Shown piece by piece: positions 12,501 to 26,100 of a stretch of DNA of 64,000 bases (within the stretch, counting starts at the first letter, position 1; each line of letters opens with the position of its first letter). Under the pieces are notes generated by a model. It saw only the letters and a list, made by a program, of their open reading frames with translations, was not told the origin of the DNA and ran no database searches. Source of the stretch: Ifrita kowaldi. Its lineage: Eukaryota > Chordata > Aves > Passeriformes > Cinclosomatidae. The position numbers were made by a program, and so were the translations under genes. The DNA lies in assembly GCA_013398055.1 (NCBI GenBank), contig VZRS01000313.1, positions 1,276,865 through 1,340,864 on the forward strand, in the 5' to 3' direction.

Positions 12501-15500
12501 CTGTAAGTGTGCCTGCATGTGGCTGTTTCCTTTTTCAAGGCCAAAAGCAAACTTTTGAGGCAGGCGATAAGCCTGCAATTAAGACTATAGAGTAGATTGT
12601 GTTTTAGAAAATGCAATAACTTGTGGAATGAATCACTGAATTTGAAGTTGTTAGATTATTTTTTTCCTTAGCAGTCAAGGTTAAGCATAAGAAGAAAGAA
12701 ACTCAGCGTAGGAGGATCACAATATATGTTAACAGCATAACAGCAACAGAAGGACTGACCCAGCCCTATGAGTTTGTGGATTTTACTTTCTTAATTGCTT
12801 TTTGAGGGTGAGAGTGAGCTACCAGAGATACACTGAGCTTTCAGCCCATGCTCTCCTGTTCCTTCATCTCTCCCCTTCAGTCACAGTCAAGTGACTCTGC
12901 CTGGCCCTAATAAGCTTGAGCAAGTAGGGGTGAGGAATCCTTGCCTGCTCAAGCCCTCTTTTCTGGGAACGGGGAAGGCACAGCAAAGCTGTGCTGCCCA
13001 GGACAGCCTCCATCTGTCAGACCTGACTGTGGGTGAGCTCTCAGCCCTCAGTCGCTTGCTCCACAGCTCCATGAGCGGAGCAAAGCCACCTGAGACAGGG
13101 ACACACGTTCCTCAGTGGCTGGCTTGTGCTGGTGGAGAGGATTACTGCAAGAGCTGGTGAGCTTCTGTGATCCATTCCCCAGCCCAGACTGCTCTTCATT
13201 AGCTGGCCTTTCCTAACATATACATGACAGTAAAATTACATTCATTTAAAAACTTGCACAAACCAGAAGCAAAAAGGTCACCAAAACACTCCACTGCACA
13301 CATTTGTCCCTTTGGGGATGGGAAACAAGAATAAGGGGGCTATGGCAGCTGCCAGTCACGGTGCCTGCCACATCCCTGAAAAGTGCACTTGCCATGGGCA
13401 TGAGCCCAGCTGGAAACCTCATCAGAAAATAGAATACAGCTCCTTGCAGGCGTGCACAATGCTCATTTAACCTGAATTTGAGGGAAGTCCATTTAGCTAA
13501 GCACTTTGCACAGGAGTAGCAGCCCATGCTGAACATCAGGGTTCTCTTTATCTTCCATTTCAAAGGCAGTGCTCAGGAGATCCAGGCATTCCCAGTGTGG
13601 GCACTGCCCACTGCCTGTGGATAGCACATTACCTCGTGATCTACGTGCAGGAAAGGCATCACAAAGCAGAGCTGGGCACTTCTCTTGTCTGAGCTGCGTT
13701 TAAGATATTGCTTTCTGTTCTCTAACAGAGAGAGGTTCCCAAGAGCACATAAATATATTATAAAGCAGCAGAACATTCAATAATTAATTTTCAGCAAGGA
13801 GAAGGTTTTATTTCAACTGGAATGACATAGAAAGCCTTTTGGATTCTCATAGTCTGTAAGTGAAAAGCGGAGGTGATTCAGTCCGAAGACTGTTGTGCAG
13901 AAGGCTCAGACAACATGACCCAATCCCCATGCACTGACGCCCTGATTCTATTTGGCAAAAATGCAGTTTTCTGTGCAGAAAGTACAGAATACACCAAGCA
14001 GCAGATCCCTTTTCACTCCTTTACTCTCATTTTTCAGCTAGGAATGGTCTTCCAGGTCCTTCATCCTTTCAGCCAGGGTTGCAGCATCCCAGAGGATCAT
14101 CCTGCTCGTTTCCACCAACAGTATGTGCTCTGCACGTATGTGGTGTTGCTCCCTTTTCCTATACAGTCAGCTGGTAGTCGGGAAATTGAGTATTTAAATT
14201 TATATTTAAATTTTAAAGTGTATTAAGGCAGGAGTGGTTGATATATGGTATTGCTGCTACTTTGCAAGCGTTGGCAACGCTAAATAATTCCTTTGATGAA
14301 TTACCCAAATACAAATGGAAGTTCATGAAGGATTCACTCTCTTGGGACAACTGACTCAAATAAGTCTAGCTAGGGACAAATAACTCTTTTCAGCAGCACT
14401 TTGGGGGGCTGAGGGCAGTGAAGCAGCTCTGCTTGTGTCAGGAAGATGCCTACATACCACAGCTCATTTAAGAGAACCAACAAAAGACATAGGAGATTTT
14501 CTGAAAATCCACAAAGGGGGCTGAGAGAGGCACAAGAAAACTGAAACAGCCATGTAGCCCCCAGATCACAACCTAAAAATACCAATAACAGCCAGCTGCA
14601 CTGGCTCATGGTGCCACTGTTGAGGCTAAAGCCAGGGAGTTTTCATGTGAAGTTGGCATTCCCTCACTGGTTTATCCAGCAGGTGTGGAAATCAGGGATG
14701 GAGAGGTTCTCTTTTTCTTTCTACAGCATGCTGCAATTAAAATGCAGTAATGAAGGCATGTGTGACTGTGCGCCAGCAGCTGGGCTGGTGCCTCACAGCA
14801 AGGACTGAAGTGAGCTCATTCCCTTTGCCCAGCAAACCCCTCAGCAGCACGGGGTGTGAGGTGCTCCTGCAGCACCGGCTGGTCCTCAGTCCTGTTGTTT
14901 CTGGGATAGTTACAACAGCTTTTCTCCAGTTGCTCTTAACCTGCTGATGTTTCTGGTGGGAAGAAGCCACATCTATTTCACACCAGCCTTCTGTGAATGT
15001 TTTGGCAGCTATTTTAGAACTCATTTCAGTGAGTTTCCTCAGATTTCTCGAGTCTGAAATGCTGTGTGTTCCTGTAATAAGGATGCCAGTCATAGCTAGG
15101 AGCATTTTTCCTACATTATTTATTCATTATTCTATGTGATGAATGTGGGATGTGTTATGAATCCATGGTAGGAGATCTGGAGGTAAACTCATTTGCTTTT
15201 AGTACTATGTGATTAAAAAGAGACTCTCTGCTTGCGTAGGCAATGAAGGTATTGAATTTCTCTTATCACCAAGATGGGGAAAAACTCGATTCCTTTCATT
15301 TCCTCCATCAAGGAAGCAATGACTGCCAGCACAAGCACATACAGTGTGATCTATTCAGAAGATACAGAGTTGCTAGACTAGATATGTTCTCATCACTTGC
15401 AAAACGAAGAGCCAGGAAGTAGGCATTTAAAGGATAACATCAAATATTTAGGAGATAAAATCTCCACAGAGTGTAAAATGAAAGATTTAATCTGAGTCTT

Positions 15501-18500
15501 ACCTTAAAGAGCTGGGTTTGTTTTCCTGTCTACTATCTGCTGCTCAAATTCAAATGAAATGTTAGAAGATATTACATTTGGGTACAGGCAAAATAGCGTT
15601 CAAAATTTCCTGGTTCAGGAATGTTGTCACTCAAGGTTTTGTTTCTGTCTGTGCCAGAAGTACAGGCCTTAACAACCAGGTGAGATGGTCAGAAGTTTCA
15701 TGCAGGTTTGAAAGGGTATAAATGAAGACACATCGTTTTGGTTCCTATGTAGTCCTGCAGCTCCACCCTGCCCTTCCAACAAAAGACCCCAAAGCAAAAA
15801 CCCACAAACTCCAGCCACTTGATAAAACAGCCAGCCCTTTCTGAAGGGAAGCGTGTGGCTGGCACTCAGGAACTGCAGGGTGACAGACACAGAATGATAG
15901 GACTGGTGTTCTTTGGCAAGGAGGATATTGGTACCAAGACTTTTGCCTGGGCATGGAATAAAGAACAAAAAAAAGATGGTGCTGGTCAGAGCACTGCCAG
16001 GACCTGCAGAGTATCTCAGAACCAAGGAGATGGGAGCAACAGTCAGATGGGCATGACCCAAACAGCCAAGAGATGGCAACACTCTTGGGCAGGAGGCAGT
16101 GCTTTTCCAGATGGCTGATGCACTCATGGCCATTCAGCAGTAAGTCACAGTGGCCCTGGGAGGCACTGCAGGGATTGTGCACCAGTGTCCCAGGGGACAG
16201 ACTGTGTGAGTGCACTGCTGGGGGCATGGCTAGAAAATGCCTTGTGTGCCTCCACCGCTTGCTCAGCCCTGCTGTGCTCAGGCCTGGGCTCTCCCTCTGC
16301 TCCTCACACCTCTGCTTGGGCCCCACAGCCCTGCTGTCACCTGCCCTGGGCAGAAACACGCTCCCACGGCCAAGGACTCTGTGGTAGTTGTTTTTGCCTA
16401 GAGCTTTCCTCTTGCTTGCATGGTTTCACTTCTGATCATGTTCACTCTGTTCTCTTTAATGCATTGTGGCACTTTGTTTCTCAAAGTATTACTTGCACAG
16501 CTATTTTGCTGAGTATCTTAGTGCTGAGGAAAGAACTGGTACAGGAAGATCTGAGGGTATAACGTCCTTAATTCAGTTGTCCCTGGAGGCTAGGAAGCCT
16601 CCAAGCTTCACATCCCAAGCTGCACAGAAATAGCTGCTTTTAATGGCCTGGTGCACTGAAAATCCATGCTGGCTGCTGGAGTTAGGGTGTCTCCTCTGCT
16701 CCCAAGCCGTGGACAGGCCAAGGAACTGTCAGACACAAATCACTGTAGATCGAAACTGAGACTCAAGCAAACACCAGTCCCACCAAGAGTAATGCACCTT
16801 GCACACAGCTGTCAGCATTTTGGTTTTGGGCTAGCCTGCTGGCTTTTCCTGAGGGTGAGGAAGAAGTCCTGGTCTCCCACACTCAGCTTGTGCCCCAAGC
16901 CCATCCTGGCACTTGCGGACACTGTGCAGACCACAGACAGCAAGGAAATCCCTCAGCCAGAGGCTTTCAACAAGGTCCCAGTGACATTCCTCAGGACAGT
17001 CCAGCAGTGGTGACAGCTGAGACAGCCACCGTCACAACTACAGCAGGGAGGAGCAGGCGAGGCTGCCGAGGGTCACGGAAGGATGGTGGCTCCATCCATC
17101 TCAGCTGCTTCCAGGGTAGCTTGTGGAAAGCTGCAGCATCACACCCTCGGCTGCAGCATCCACAACCAATGGGTACAAAACAGCCTCGTGGGTGCCAAGA
17201 GACTGAAGGTGAGTGGAGAAACAACCTTTCCTCTTATGGCTTTTGATATGGTGGGAAGGGAAGGACAGCAGAAGCAGTTGGGATATGTGTATCTTTAATC
17301 ACCCCGGAGTAATTGGGAATTGATGCCTGGGAATTACCCTATTAAAAGGAGTGAAATTTCAAGCTGTATGAGAAATAAAAGTATATTGGTATAGCATTCT
17401 GAACACGACTTTGCCAATGGAAATTCCCTCTCCTGCTAACAAATAGTGAGAGGGTTTGTTACTTTGGTGTCAGGAACTGAACTCTGAAGAAAAATTTTCA
17501 ATTGCTACACTTTGAAAAGATGCAAACAAACAAAAAAAAATCAACAAAAGAACCCCCCAAAAGGCCCATGGTGGGAATACAGAGCTGTACAACATTTTGG
17601 TATACAGTTAATAAACTTACCTAAGAATAGAAGACATAATTTTTCTTTTAAAAAGGTCAGGTTTAACTAACACCAATATACTATGCTGGAAGGCAAGTGC
17701 AAATCCAGTGAAATCGCTGTTAGCCAAACACCAGTTCCTACTGGCTATGCAATCTCTTTATCTGGTTATGGGCTGGAAACATGGTTTTCAGGAAAAAAAT
17801 TTATAATTTGTAGATAAGTCATGGAACTATAAAACTGCAGAAGCAGAGTGAGAAAGACCCACAGGTACTGCAGCTAAATCTGGATACATCTTTGCCAGAT
17901 TTTTCCGCTGAAGGAGAGGACAAAGAGAAAAGGAACAAAGAAGGAAGGAGTTCAAAGAGCTGGCCGTGTAGCATCAGCTAAATTAAGCCCCTGGCCCAGG
18001 TAAGCCTCAGCAGCTGTGTAGGAGGCCTGAGAGTGACACCTCCTGCAAGAAAGAGATGCTGAAACCCTAAATGAAGTTGTAGTTCACCTGAAGGTGAAAA
18101 TCTCTTTCTCAGAAAAGATCCCAAATGACTTTCTGACAAGACATTTTGTACCATCTCAGTGAAGTTAAGCAACTTAGCAGTAGAGGCAGAAATGACCATC
18201 AGTCATAATTGCTTCTTGATCTGAAAACTCTGGTCATGTGTGTAGCTGGTGGGGCCCATTTCACCAGCAAACACTCAGCAGCCACGTAACTCTATTGTGA
18301 ATATTTCTGAGTTGAGAAAACTCAGGCACAGACGAGGAACAGGTTTACCCAGAAAGGTTTGTCATCAGACAAATCCACAGCAGTGAATGGAAGAGAATGG
18401 TTGCTTGCTGAAGCTACGTAGCAAAATGTCCTCTCAGGGCAGAAGCTGAGCATAGTGGTGCAATTGCCAGAAGGTCACTGCCTGACAACAAGTTCTCTGC

Positions 18501-19160
18501 CTCATGGAAAACACTTTACTCCTCCTGACAGTAAGTCAATCTTTAAAGACCAGGAAAAATGTTTAAAGATGACACAATAAAAGAAATACAAATTACTGCA
18601 GCTTGTGCTCAGTTGCGTTATGCAAATCCCAGAGTGCGTTCTACATCGTGTGCTCTCTCGTCACAAAATAAACCCTCAGCAACTTCACTCATCAGCAGAT
18701 TTTTGGCAATCCAGGAAAATAAAGTGCACTAAAAGCTGAGCATTGCATTCATAGAGGAATTTAAGAGGAGAACACTTCGGTCTTTTTGTGTATTTTTCTT
18801 TTAGCACAACAACAGCCTGATTGCAGAAGCAGCACAGCCAGGTGGTGAAGACATCATTTGATGATGATGGGGATGAGATTCTAGCCTGTGACATGTGGCA
18901 TAGAGCAGCCACATCTCCTCAGCAGGAGATGGTGTTTCTGCCTCCATCACCATTCCTGTGGCTCAGGCAGGAGGGGAGCATCTGGAAGCTCCCCTCCTGC
19001 CTCTTCCTGTATCCTGCATGGCATCCATCTCTGACCTTGGCACCATGCCGGGAGCTGTTGCTGGCTGCTACCCTACATTGAATGGGGACATTAGTTAAGG
19101 ACAGAGATACAAAGGAACAACCTAGAAGCCTAGAAAATTAAAATAGGGTTGGAAGAGACA

Positions 19161-20010
19161 GAATCACAAAATCACAGAATTGTTAGGGTTGGAAGGGACC
19201 TCTGGAGATCATCTACTCCAACCCCCCTGCCAAGGCAGGGTCATCTAGAACAGCTGACACAGGAACATGCCAAGGTGGGTTTGGAAAGCCTCCAGAGAGG
19301 TGTCTCCACAACCTCCTTCGGCGGCCTGTTTCAGTGCTCTGCCACCCTCAATGTAAAGATGTTCTTCCTCATGTTGAGGTGAAGCTTCTTGTGGTTTAGT
19401 TCATGGCCACTGCTCCTCGTCCTGTCGCGAGGCACCACTGAAAAGAGTCTGGCACCATGCTCTTGGCACCCACCTTATAGATATTTATATGCATTAATGA
19501 GAGCCTCTCTTCAGTCTTTTATCCTCCAGACTGAACAGGCCCAGTTCCCTGAGTCTCTCCTCATAAGAGAGATGCTCCAGATCCCAAATCACCTTTGTGG
19601 CCTCCCCTGGACCCTCTCCAGTATTTCCTTGTCTTTGTTGTACTGAGGAGCCCAGAACTGGACACAGCACTCCAGATGTGGCCTCACCAGGGCTGAGTAG
19701 ATAGTGATGATCACCTCTCTCAACCTGCTGGCTGCACTCTTCCCAATGCATCCTAGGATACCATTGGCCCTCCTGGCCACAAGGACATATTACCAGCTCA
19801 TTGTCAACTTGTCACTCACCAGGATTCTCAGGTTCTTCTCTGCAGAACTCCAGCAGGTCAGCCCCCAACCTGTGCTGGTACTTGGGGTTATTCCTCCCCA
19901 GGTGCAGCACCCTGCACTTTCCTTTGTTGAATGTTTCTCTCCACCCAATTGTCCAGCCTACAGATGTTAGTCTAGACCTGCAGAAGTTACTTCTTCTGCC
20001 CCAAGGTGAG
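19161..20010 (-). mobile_element. CR1 LINE, 5'-truncated 3' portion
   Basis: The plus strand begins with a GAATCACAAAATCACAGAAT tail followed by GGGTTGGAAGGGACC, which is the reverse complement of a CR1 3' end. The element therefore runs right to left. Upstream in the element are the 3' untranslated part and the C-terminal half of ORF2. It was truncated at its 5' side near 20,010, as is typical of incomplete target-primed reverse transcription. Frames are broken, so it is inactive. The similar GGGTTGGAAGAGACA just outside the tail (19,146-19,160) suggests a trace of a second CR1 end. Confidence 0.93.
19494..20010 (-). pseudogene. CR1 ORF2 C-terminal reverse transcriptase region, frame-broken
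   Basis: Reading the minus strand, the ORF2 protein can be followed in pieces through different frames: DNWVERN, FNKGKCRVLHLGRNNPKYQ, then ANGILGCI with ALVRPHLECCVQFWAPQY, then ATKVIWDLEHLSYEERLREL and GLFSLEDKRL. This order matches the thumb and C-terminal region of CR1 ORF2, which in an intact element carries endonuclease and reverse transcriptase. The polymerase active-site block lies further 5' and is absent. At least two frame changes separate the pieces. Confidence 0.85.
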
Positions 20011-20079
20011 ACCACTCTACACAGATGTTCGCTAAATTGTTCCCTAAGACCTCAGGTTACAGGAATCTCGGCCTTTCTC

Positions 20080-20170
20080 AGCAGCCTGTCCCAGTGCTCT
20101 CTGGTCTCTACCCTTTAAAAATGTTGCCTAAAATCTAAGCCAACTCTGACCTGCTGCAGTTGAAGACTAA
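20080..20170 (-). mobile_element. Short CR1 scrap next to the larger copy
   Basis: The stretch reads CAGCCTGTCCCAGTGCTCT and then AAAATCTAAGCCAACTCTG. On the minus strand this fits the CR1 segment that covers the end of ORF2 and the beginning of the 3' untranslated region. The same part of CR1 is also present in the neighbouring copy at 19,161-20,010, so this scrap is a separate insertion or duplication rather than a continuation. Borders are approximate. Confidence 0.55.
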
Positions 20171-23100
20171 ACATTGATGCAGTGTTTACCTGTAGCAGAT
20201 AAGTTGAATTTATGAATTTTAAAGGAAATATACTGATTAGGGATTTTTTCCTTATTTTTCTTGAGCAAGATATGTAAGAAGCCCTTACTTGCAATAATGC
20301 CTTCCCCCTGAATTTTTTTGACAGTCACTTGTCAAAGGGACAACACAAGAGCAAAGATTGATTCAGGAAACAAAAATGTGTACTTGTCCAAAAGAGTTAT
20401 GGTTTTGAGTAAAACATGCCCTTTCTGAAGTTAAATGAATGTTGCGGTTTCATATCACACCCTCAGTTTTACAGCAGGAATGGACTCTAGAGCAGAAACT
20501 GGTGGGCTTGTGCCAAGGGGTGGATGTGATGCGTTGGTCAGACGGGTTCACTGTAGGCTGGCTGGCTCTGGAACCCCAGCCAGGTAGGCAGCAGGATGAT
20601 TGCCATATGTGAGCAGCCCCCTTGATGAAATCAAGGCACAGCTGCTCCCAGTCCCCCATCCCAGCGCTGCCTGGCACCCCACAAGCACCTCTCCCTGTCC
20701 CCAGTGCCCCTCTGTGCACTGCCGGGGGCTCCTCCCACGTTGTCCTATCCTGACCTCACAGCTGGGTCTGCACAAGAAAACCCCAAGTGAACCACACCTG
20801 ATACTTGGTGCTGCCAGGAGGGGAAGTTTGGGATGCTTAAGTGTTGCTGCAGTCCTTGTGCTTGGCACTGGTTCAGCTCTGCTTGTAGCTGGCTACTCAT
20901 GATAGCAAACATCTGATATCATGCTGTACGTGAGATGTAACAAGCACACAAGCTGCTGGGAGGTACAGGGCACGGCAGAGAGCAACCATGTTCAGATGAA
21001 GCAGTTTTGAGTCAGTCTTGTTGGGAAAACTCTTTTTGTACATGACATAGAGGGGCAGAACATACGCTATTTGTGGTGGGGAATGAAATGGTTAATTCAG
21101 CTGAATAACATCACGAATCAGCTGGTAGTTTTCATAAGAAAAGGAAATACTTTACATAAGTAAAGGCTTACTAAAACTAGTAATAAAGAAAATGGAAGAC
21201 AGGGAGGTTTATATGCAAGCCAGCACACATTCAAGGATGTGCAGTGCCCAGCTGCGAGTGTTAGAGCTCTCCAAGTAAGTGCAGAGAGATGATGCTATGT
21301 GCTATTGCTTTTGCTATTTGCTGCTTAGAAATGTCTCACTGAGAAAATCAAGTGGAGCCATAAAATAACAGTGAGTTGTTTATTTGCATGACTGTCCCAG
21401 CAGGAGAGTGCTGGTTTACATGGGATTTGAAATCCCAGGGAGGACGGGGTATAAACCAGGGAATGCTCATCCAAGATTGCAAAGTATGTTCCAGCAACCC
21501 TAGCAGCTCCCAGGGGAGAAAAACTCTCATAAATGAATGTTTTACTTGCCTCACTAGTATCACATGGAGTTTTTGACACAGGGCTTTTCTGTGCATTATC
21601 AAGATTTTGGCTGATGTAAAAGGTTTCTTAAAGCTTTTTGAAAGCCATTTCTCCATGGCAATAAGAGGTAGGATTCAGAATGACTATTAGGACCCCACTG
21701 CTGCTGGCTTGCTTCACGAGGGTGTGAAGCTCAGTTGCTGTAGGAGATGGGAATGGTTATTCCTCACTAGCACGTGGTATGGCAGAGCTACTGATGTCCA
21801 ACTGTGTTTGAGTATTTTCCTTAGCCTCTCATTCAGTGCCTGGTGGATCATGCAGTGCTCACCTTGCCATGGCAAAGTGTCATCAGTACTCTGGAGCAGC
21901 AAGCTCAGCTGCTCCCAAGGTAGGTAAATTAAACACTCTGGGTTTACTCTCTGCTTTTGTCTGCCACCTTAGCACCTCACAGTCCTGCCAGCTCCATGGG
22001 ACGGTCAGAGTTGCCAAAGCTCTACTCCTGAAGCCAGTTTTCCACTGGTTTCTCAGCTAGTCTCTGCCCCCATCTACCTCAGCATATCTATGCAACTACA
22101 CTTTGTGCATAATGCATCATTTTGGTGTGTGAAGTGTTTCATTGATCCAAGATATGCCATGGATGTTTCCAAAGAGTCATACCAGAAGGTTTGCTTCCTA
22201 TCTTGTATGCCAGTCCCTGCATTTAACTCAGGCTGTGGAAATGAGATTCTGAGTGTGTGAGTGCAAATGAATCCCTGGATTACAGTGCCTGATTCTCACC
22301 AGGATGAATTTGTCTTCCATTGCCATGCAATGTTCTGCTGTGAGAGCCTGGCTGTCCAAGAAAGAGGGCAGCACAGCAAGCAGCTAAGAAAAGGTGTTTA
22401 AAAAAAAAAAAATCATCAAATACGTAATCATCCTAAAATACACAAAGTTCTTCCCCATGAAGGAAGAGCCCCAGGATCAGCATAAAGATTTGGGCTGTTA
22501 CAGGATGTTCTCCATCTTTGAATGACTCTGTGTGCCAGGAACGAAGGCAGCACAGCTGTGCCGAGCTGCTGTGGGTGTTTCCAAGCCGTGTGGCTGGCAG
22601 GCACCGAGGGGAGGCATCTTTAGCAGCACAGCTGAGGACTGAAGGCAGGTCGGTGTGAAGGCATCTCAAACCATCGACGCCCTTGCTACGCACGGCAGGC
22701 GTTTCAACAAGCAGTGAAATGCAGCTGCTGGGGGAACTCCCACAGAACACCCCAGCTCTACAGAGAGCTTTCAGGAATCAGGAAAGGACATTTATTACCT
22801 ATTTGTGCTATTGCATCATTTAGGGACACTAGTCACATCTCAAAACTCCTTCTTTTTTATACCCCTGTCAGCTTGGCTCTCTTGACAGAACTTTGCAGCT
22901 TTTAGACAAGAAAATTCTAGGATTCTTTATTAAATTTATACTCCAAACCAGATAGAGTGTAATTTTATGTGTAACGTGGGGTATATTAAAGTTAGGGGAG
23001 CCAGATTCCAGCAGCTCAAAGTGGAGCTACGAAATCTATGCCTCTCCTCAAATTTGATTTCTGGAGCAGCCCAGGTAACTTTTTTGCTCAGTCTTCATTA

Positions 23101-26100
23101 AATGAGAGAGCTCTGGACTCCATGGCCTGAGTGTAATTGTATGTAATTTCTGACTGTGATAAAGAATTTTTAACAGTAAAAGGCACTATGGAAACACAAC
23201 AGAGATAAGATCAAAATAACTTGAAATTGGAACACTTGAAAACTTGGCAGAGAATCCGCTTAGGAAGTTTACATGGCAGGGAGGAGTGTGATCCCCCAAA
23301 TGCTGGGGATTACATTTCCAAAATTACAGCGGGGATATGCAATAACAACTCCATAATATTTTGATTAGGAAGGAAGCAAATAACATACTGCAGGATGCTG
23401 CTGTCATAGCACACCCCTTGGCAACACCCTCTCTAAAGAAAAAAATAAAAGGTGGGGAAAAAGGAAATCATCCCACTGTTCAGAGACAGACAGGGGTAGA
23501 AGTCAATGCTTGGAGAAGGCATTTGCAGGCATTCCTTCCCTTACCACCATTTTCCTCTTTGAACCCATCAAACAGAAATCTGTGTTTACAGAAACCCAGT
23601 TGTAGCCAAGTAGAAAAACTCATCTTCAAGTCTGCTGCAGCCAGCGACAGTTTCTCTGGGATCTGGCTAGTCTAACAGGCTTTCCTCCCCTTTCATGTAC
23701 ATTCTCAATGTTCTTCACTTCTGGTCAATCTCACTAACTCAGCACACACCTTTCACGGGCTCCAGGCTCTCACACAGTGACATGCAGAGAGGAGAACTCA
23801 GTTATAATGATCACTTGTGATAGTTTTGGGGTTGAGGACATTTGAGACTGAGGCTGAAGATGCAGCTGTAGCAGAAACTGTTCTGGCTTTGTGGGCTGAC
23901 TTTTTCTTGAAATCGGGGTGTTAAAATAGCACTATCAGTTCCTCTCTCATGAGTGCCCACCACATCACCTAAAATAGAAAAATGTCCCAAAGGCCATGTG
24001 TCTGCCCAGGGCACAGCAGGAAGCTGGTATGCTATTCTTTCCAACACTGCAATATCAGCACTCTCTGCATCTGGGTTCTGTTTTCATCCTGCAGGGCCTT
24101 TCTTGATGCATGTCATGACATTTCTTAAACAGAAAAAAAATCCTGATGTAGGTCCACAAAATATTTCCAAATACTAGACTGGGAAATAGAAGCCATAATT
24201 CTACTATTATTAAAAATAATAAATGCAATTGAGAAATTGATTTCATAGCACACAATAATTCTCCCACATCTTATCCCAGTTAATCCCTTAATGTGATAGT
24301 TACCTATTTCTTGTCTGTATGTTGGGGGCTAATAATTTCATCACCCTTTTTCTGTCTAGCATTCCCCATTACTTCATGGTTACAAGCCATGCTCTTCTCT
24401 TGAGATATCTAAAGGATTAGTGTTGTTAGGATAAACTCTCCAGTATTACTTAGTTCCCAATACACGACTTGGTTTTAGTCTGCTGCTTCCTGCCCGAAGA
24501 AGAGCTTCTGTGCCCAAAAACATGTGTTTTGCATTTTCAGTTATATCTGTAGGCTGAAAAGAGAAGGTTCCCTTCAGTCTTGTCTCACTGCAACTATTAA
24601 TTTGATACTTTGAATTTATTAACCAGCATCATTGTTAGCTCTGACCAGTTTTAATGTGGGAGTGACAATATGTCCTTCTCTTCTGCGAGGAGTCTTATTT
24701 CAGACAGAGCAACTTCCTCACAGTGAGAGAACAGACTTGAAAGATGCTGAAATTAAGAAGAGCTGGGTTATATTCCTGACCCCTCCATTATACAGTTTAT
24801 ACAATTAGACATAATGACAAAGTTAGTACTCGGTATCTGGCATCCGGTCCTCCCACAGATTTCAGCAACACTGTGGATTCATGGCTTTTCCAGGTTCTCC
24901 TAAGTATTCCTATTGCTAAATACTGAACATCAGCAGTTAGCAAGTAAAACCACTCACAGACATCTGGCAGGAAGCCTTCCAATCCAAACCGAACATTTGG
25001 TCTTGTTTTTGACACCTCAATACTGTCTTTTGGCCATAACTAATCTCCTTGTAGTAGGTCACTAGATAATACACAAGTTACCAATTACACAGTCTTTATA
25101 TCATCCTCCCAAGTAAAAGAGGCTCCAAAGTTAATTTTACCACTCCTGAATCCCTCATGACTATTGTTGCAATGCTAACGAAGTGGCCCAGGGAACAAAG
25201 GGGAAGGAATATATTTTCAGAATTGAAAGAGCTGTTACAAACATAAGTTTAGGCACATCAAAAAAAAGTGAGTGGAGTGCAGTGGAAACCTATTACAAAG
25301 ATCTCAAAAAGTGTTGTGAAATCAGAATTTCATCTGCTTGCTTGTTGTCCTCTGTGCTTGTGCATCATGGAAAGGCTAAAAAAACTAACACCAAGCTCAA
25401 ACAAAAAAGAACAAAGCCTGTGGACCTACAGTGCAACTGTGGTGGAACCTGGCCTCCTCGGTCCACCAGCAGCAGTGAGTCTCAGACTAGCCAAAGCTCC
25501 TCAAGGGTTATAAGCATCAGTATTTTCACCTGTAAGCACAGCCCCACGAAGTTTCACTACTGACTTGCAGAGAGGCTGCTGAATATCTCAGCGCCTCTGA
25601 GACATGAGATCATTTTCCGTCAGCAGCCTGGTGTCCCCAGGCTGTAGGAGGAGGCTCCTTCACAGGATAAAGCCATTTATATGGGCCTTATGGTGGCCCT
25701 GTCCACCCTGCCATTGACACCGGCATTCATCTACTCCCAAAAGAGCCTATTGATGGAGCTCAATCAGGAAAACCTAAGCTACAGAACAATTTCCTGGAGC
25801 AGCTGGGTCTTCTGGGTGGGTTGTTGGACTTCCAACACACACACCAGCATGTGCATATGGCACATGCACAAAGCAGCTGTGCTGCTTCGTTATTCAACAG
25901 TTACAGTTGTCAGGAATGCTGGTCCCACCTAAATCCTCTTGTAGCCCTGGGCTTTAATTAGCAACGTGTCCAAAATACTTTGAGTGCTTCTGGACGATTG
26001 CTATAGGTGCTTATAGACAATGCTGGATGGTGCCAGAAGTCTTGTCCTGCAAAGGGAAATGTAGCCGGGTGTGAATGAGTGTGACGGGTGCTTAGGCTCA

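Larger units (their letters stand above)
6541..19160. other. Long unique stretch without a recognised gene
   Basis: I recognise no conserved protein domain, tRNA, rRNA or snRNA in this stretch. Two frames deserve mention. One is the coiled-coil-like minus-strand frame at 7,721-7,948. The other is a 204-codon minus-strand frame at 15,745-16,359, which looks like a chance frame rich in S, C, H and W. A T-rich block lies at 9,501-9,532. Between about 15,300 and 15,490 there are faint LINE-like peptide echoes that I cannot confirm. An octamer ATGCAAAT lies at 18,620-18,627. Confidence 0.55.

Noticed and set aside
15745..16359. A 204-codon minus-strand open frame, among the longest in the window
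   Set aside because: It overlaps several plus-strand frames of similar quality, is rich in S, C, H and W, shows no domain, membrane pattern or splice context, and lies in moderately GC-rich sequence where long chance frames are common.
18620..18627. Octamer ATGCAAAT (POU-type site)
   Set aside because: A single 8-bp match is expected about twice by chance in 64 kb on both strands. There is no supporting cluster of sites.
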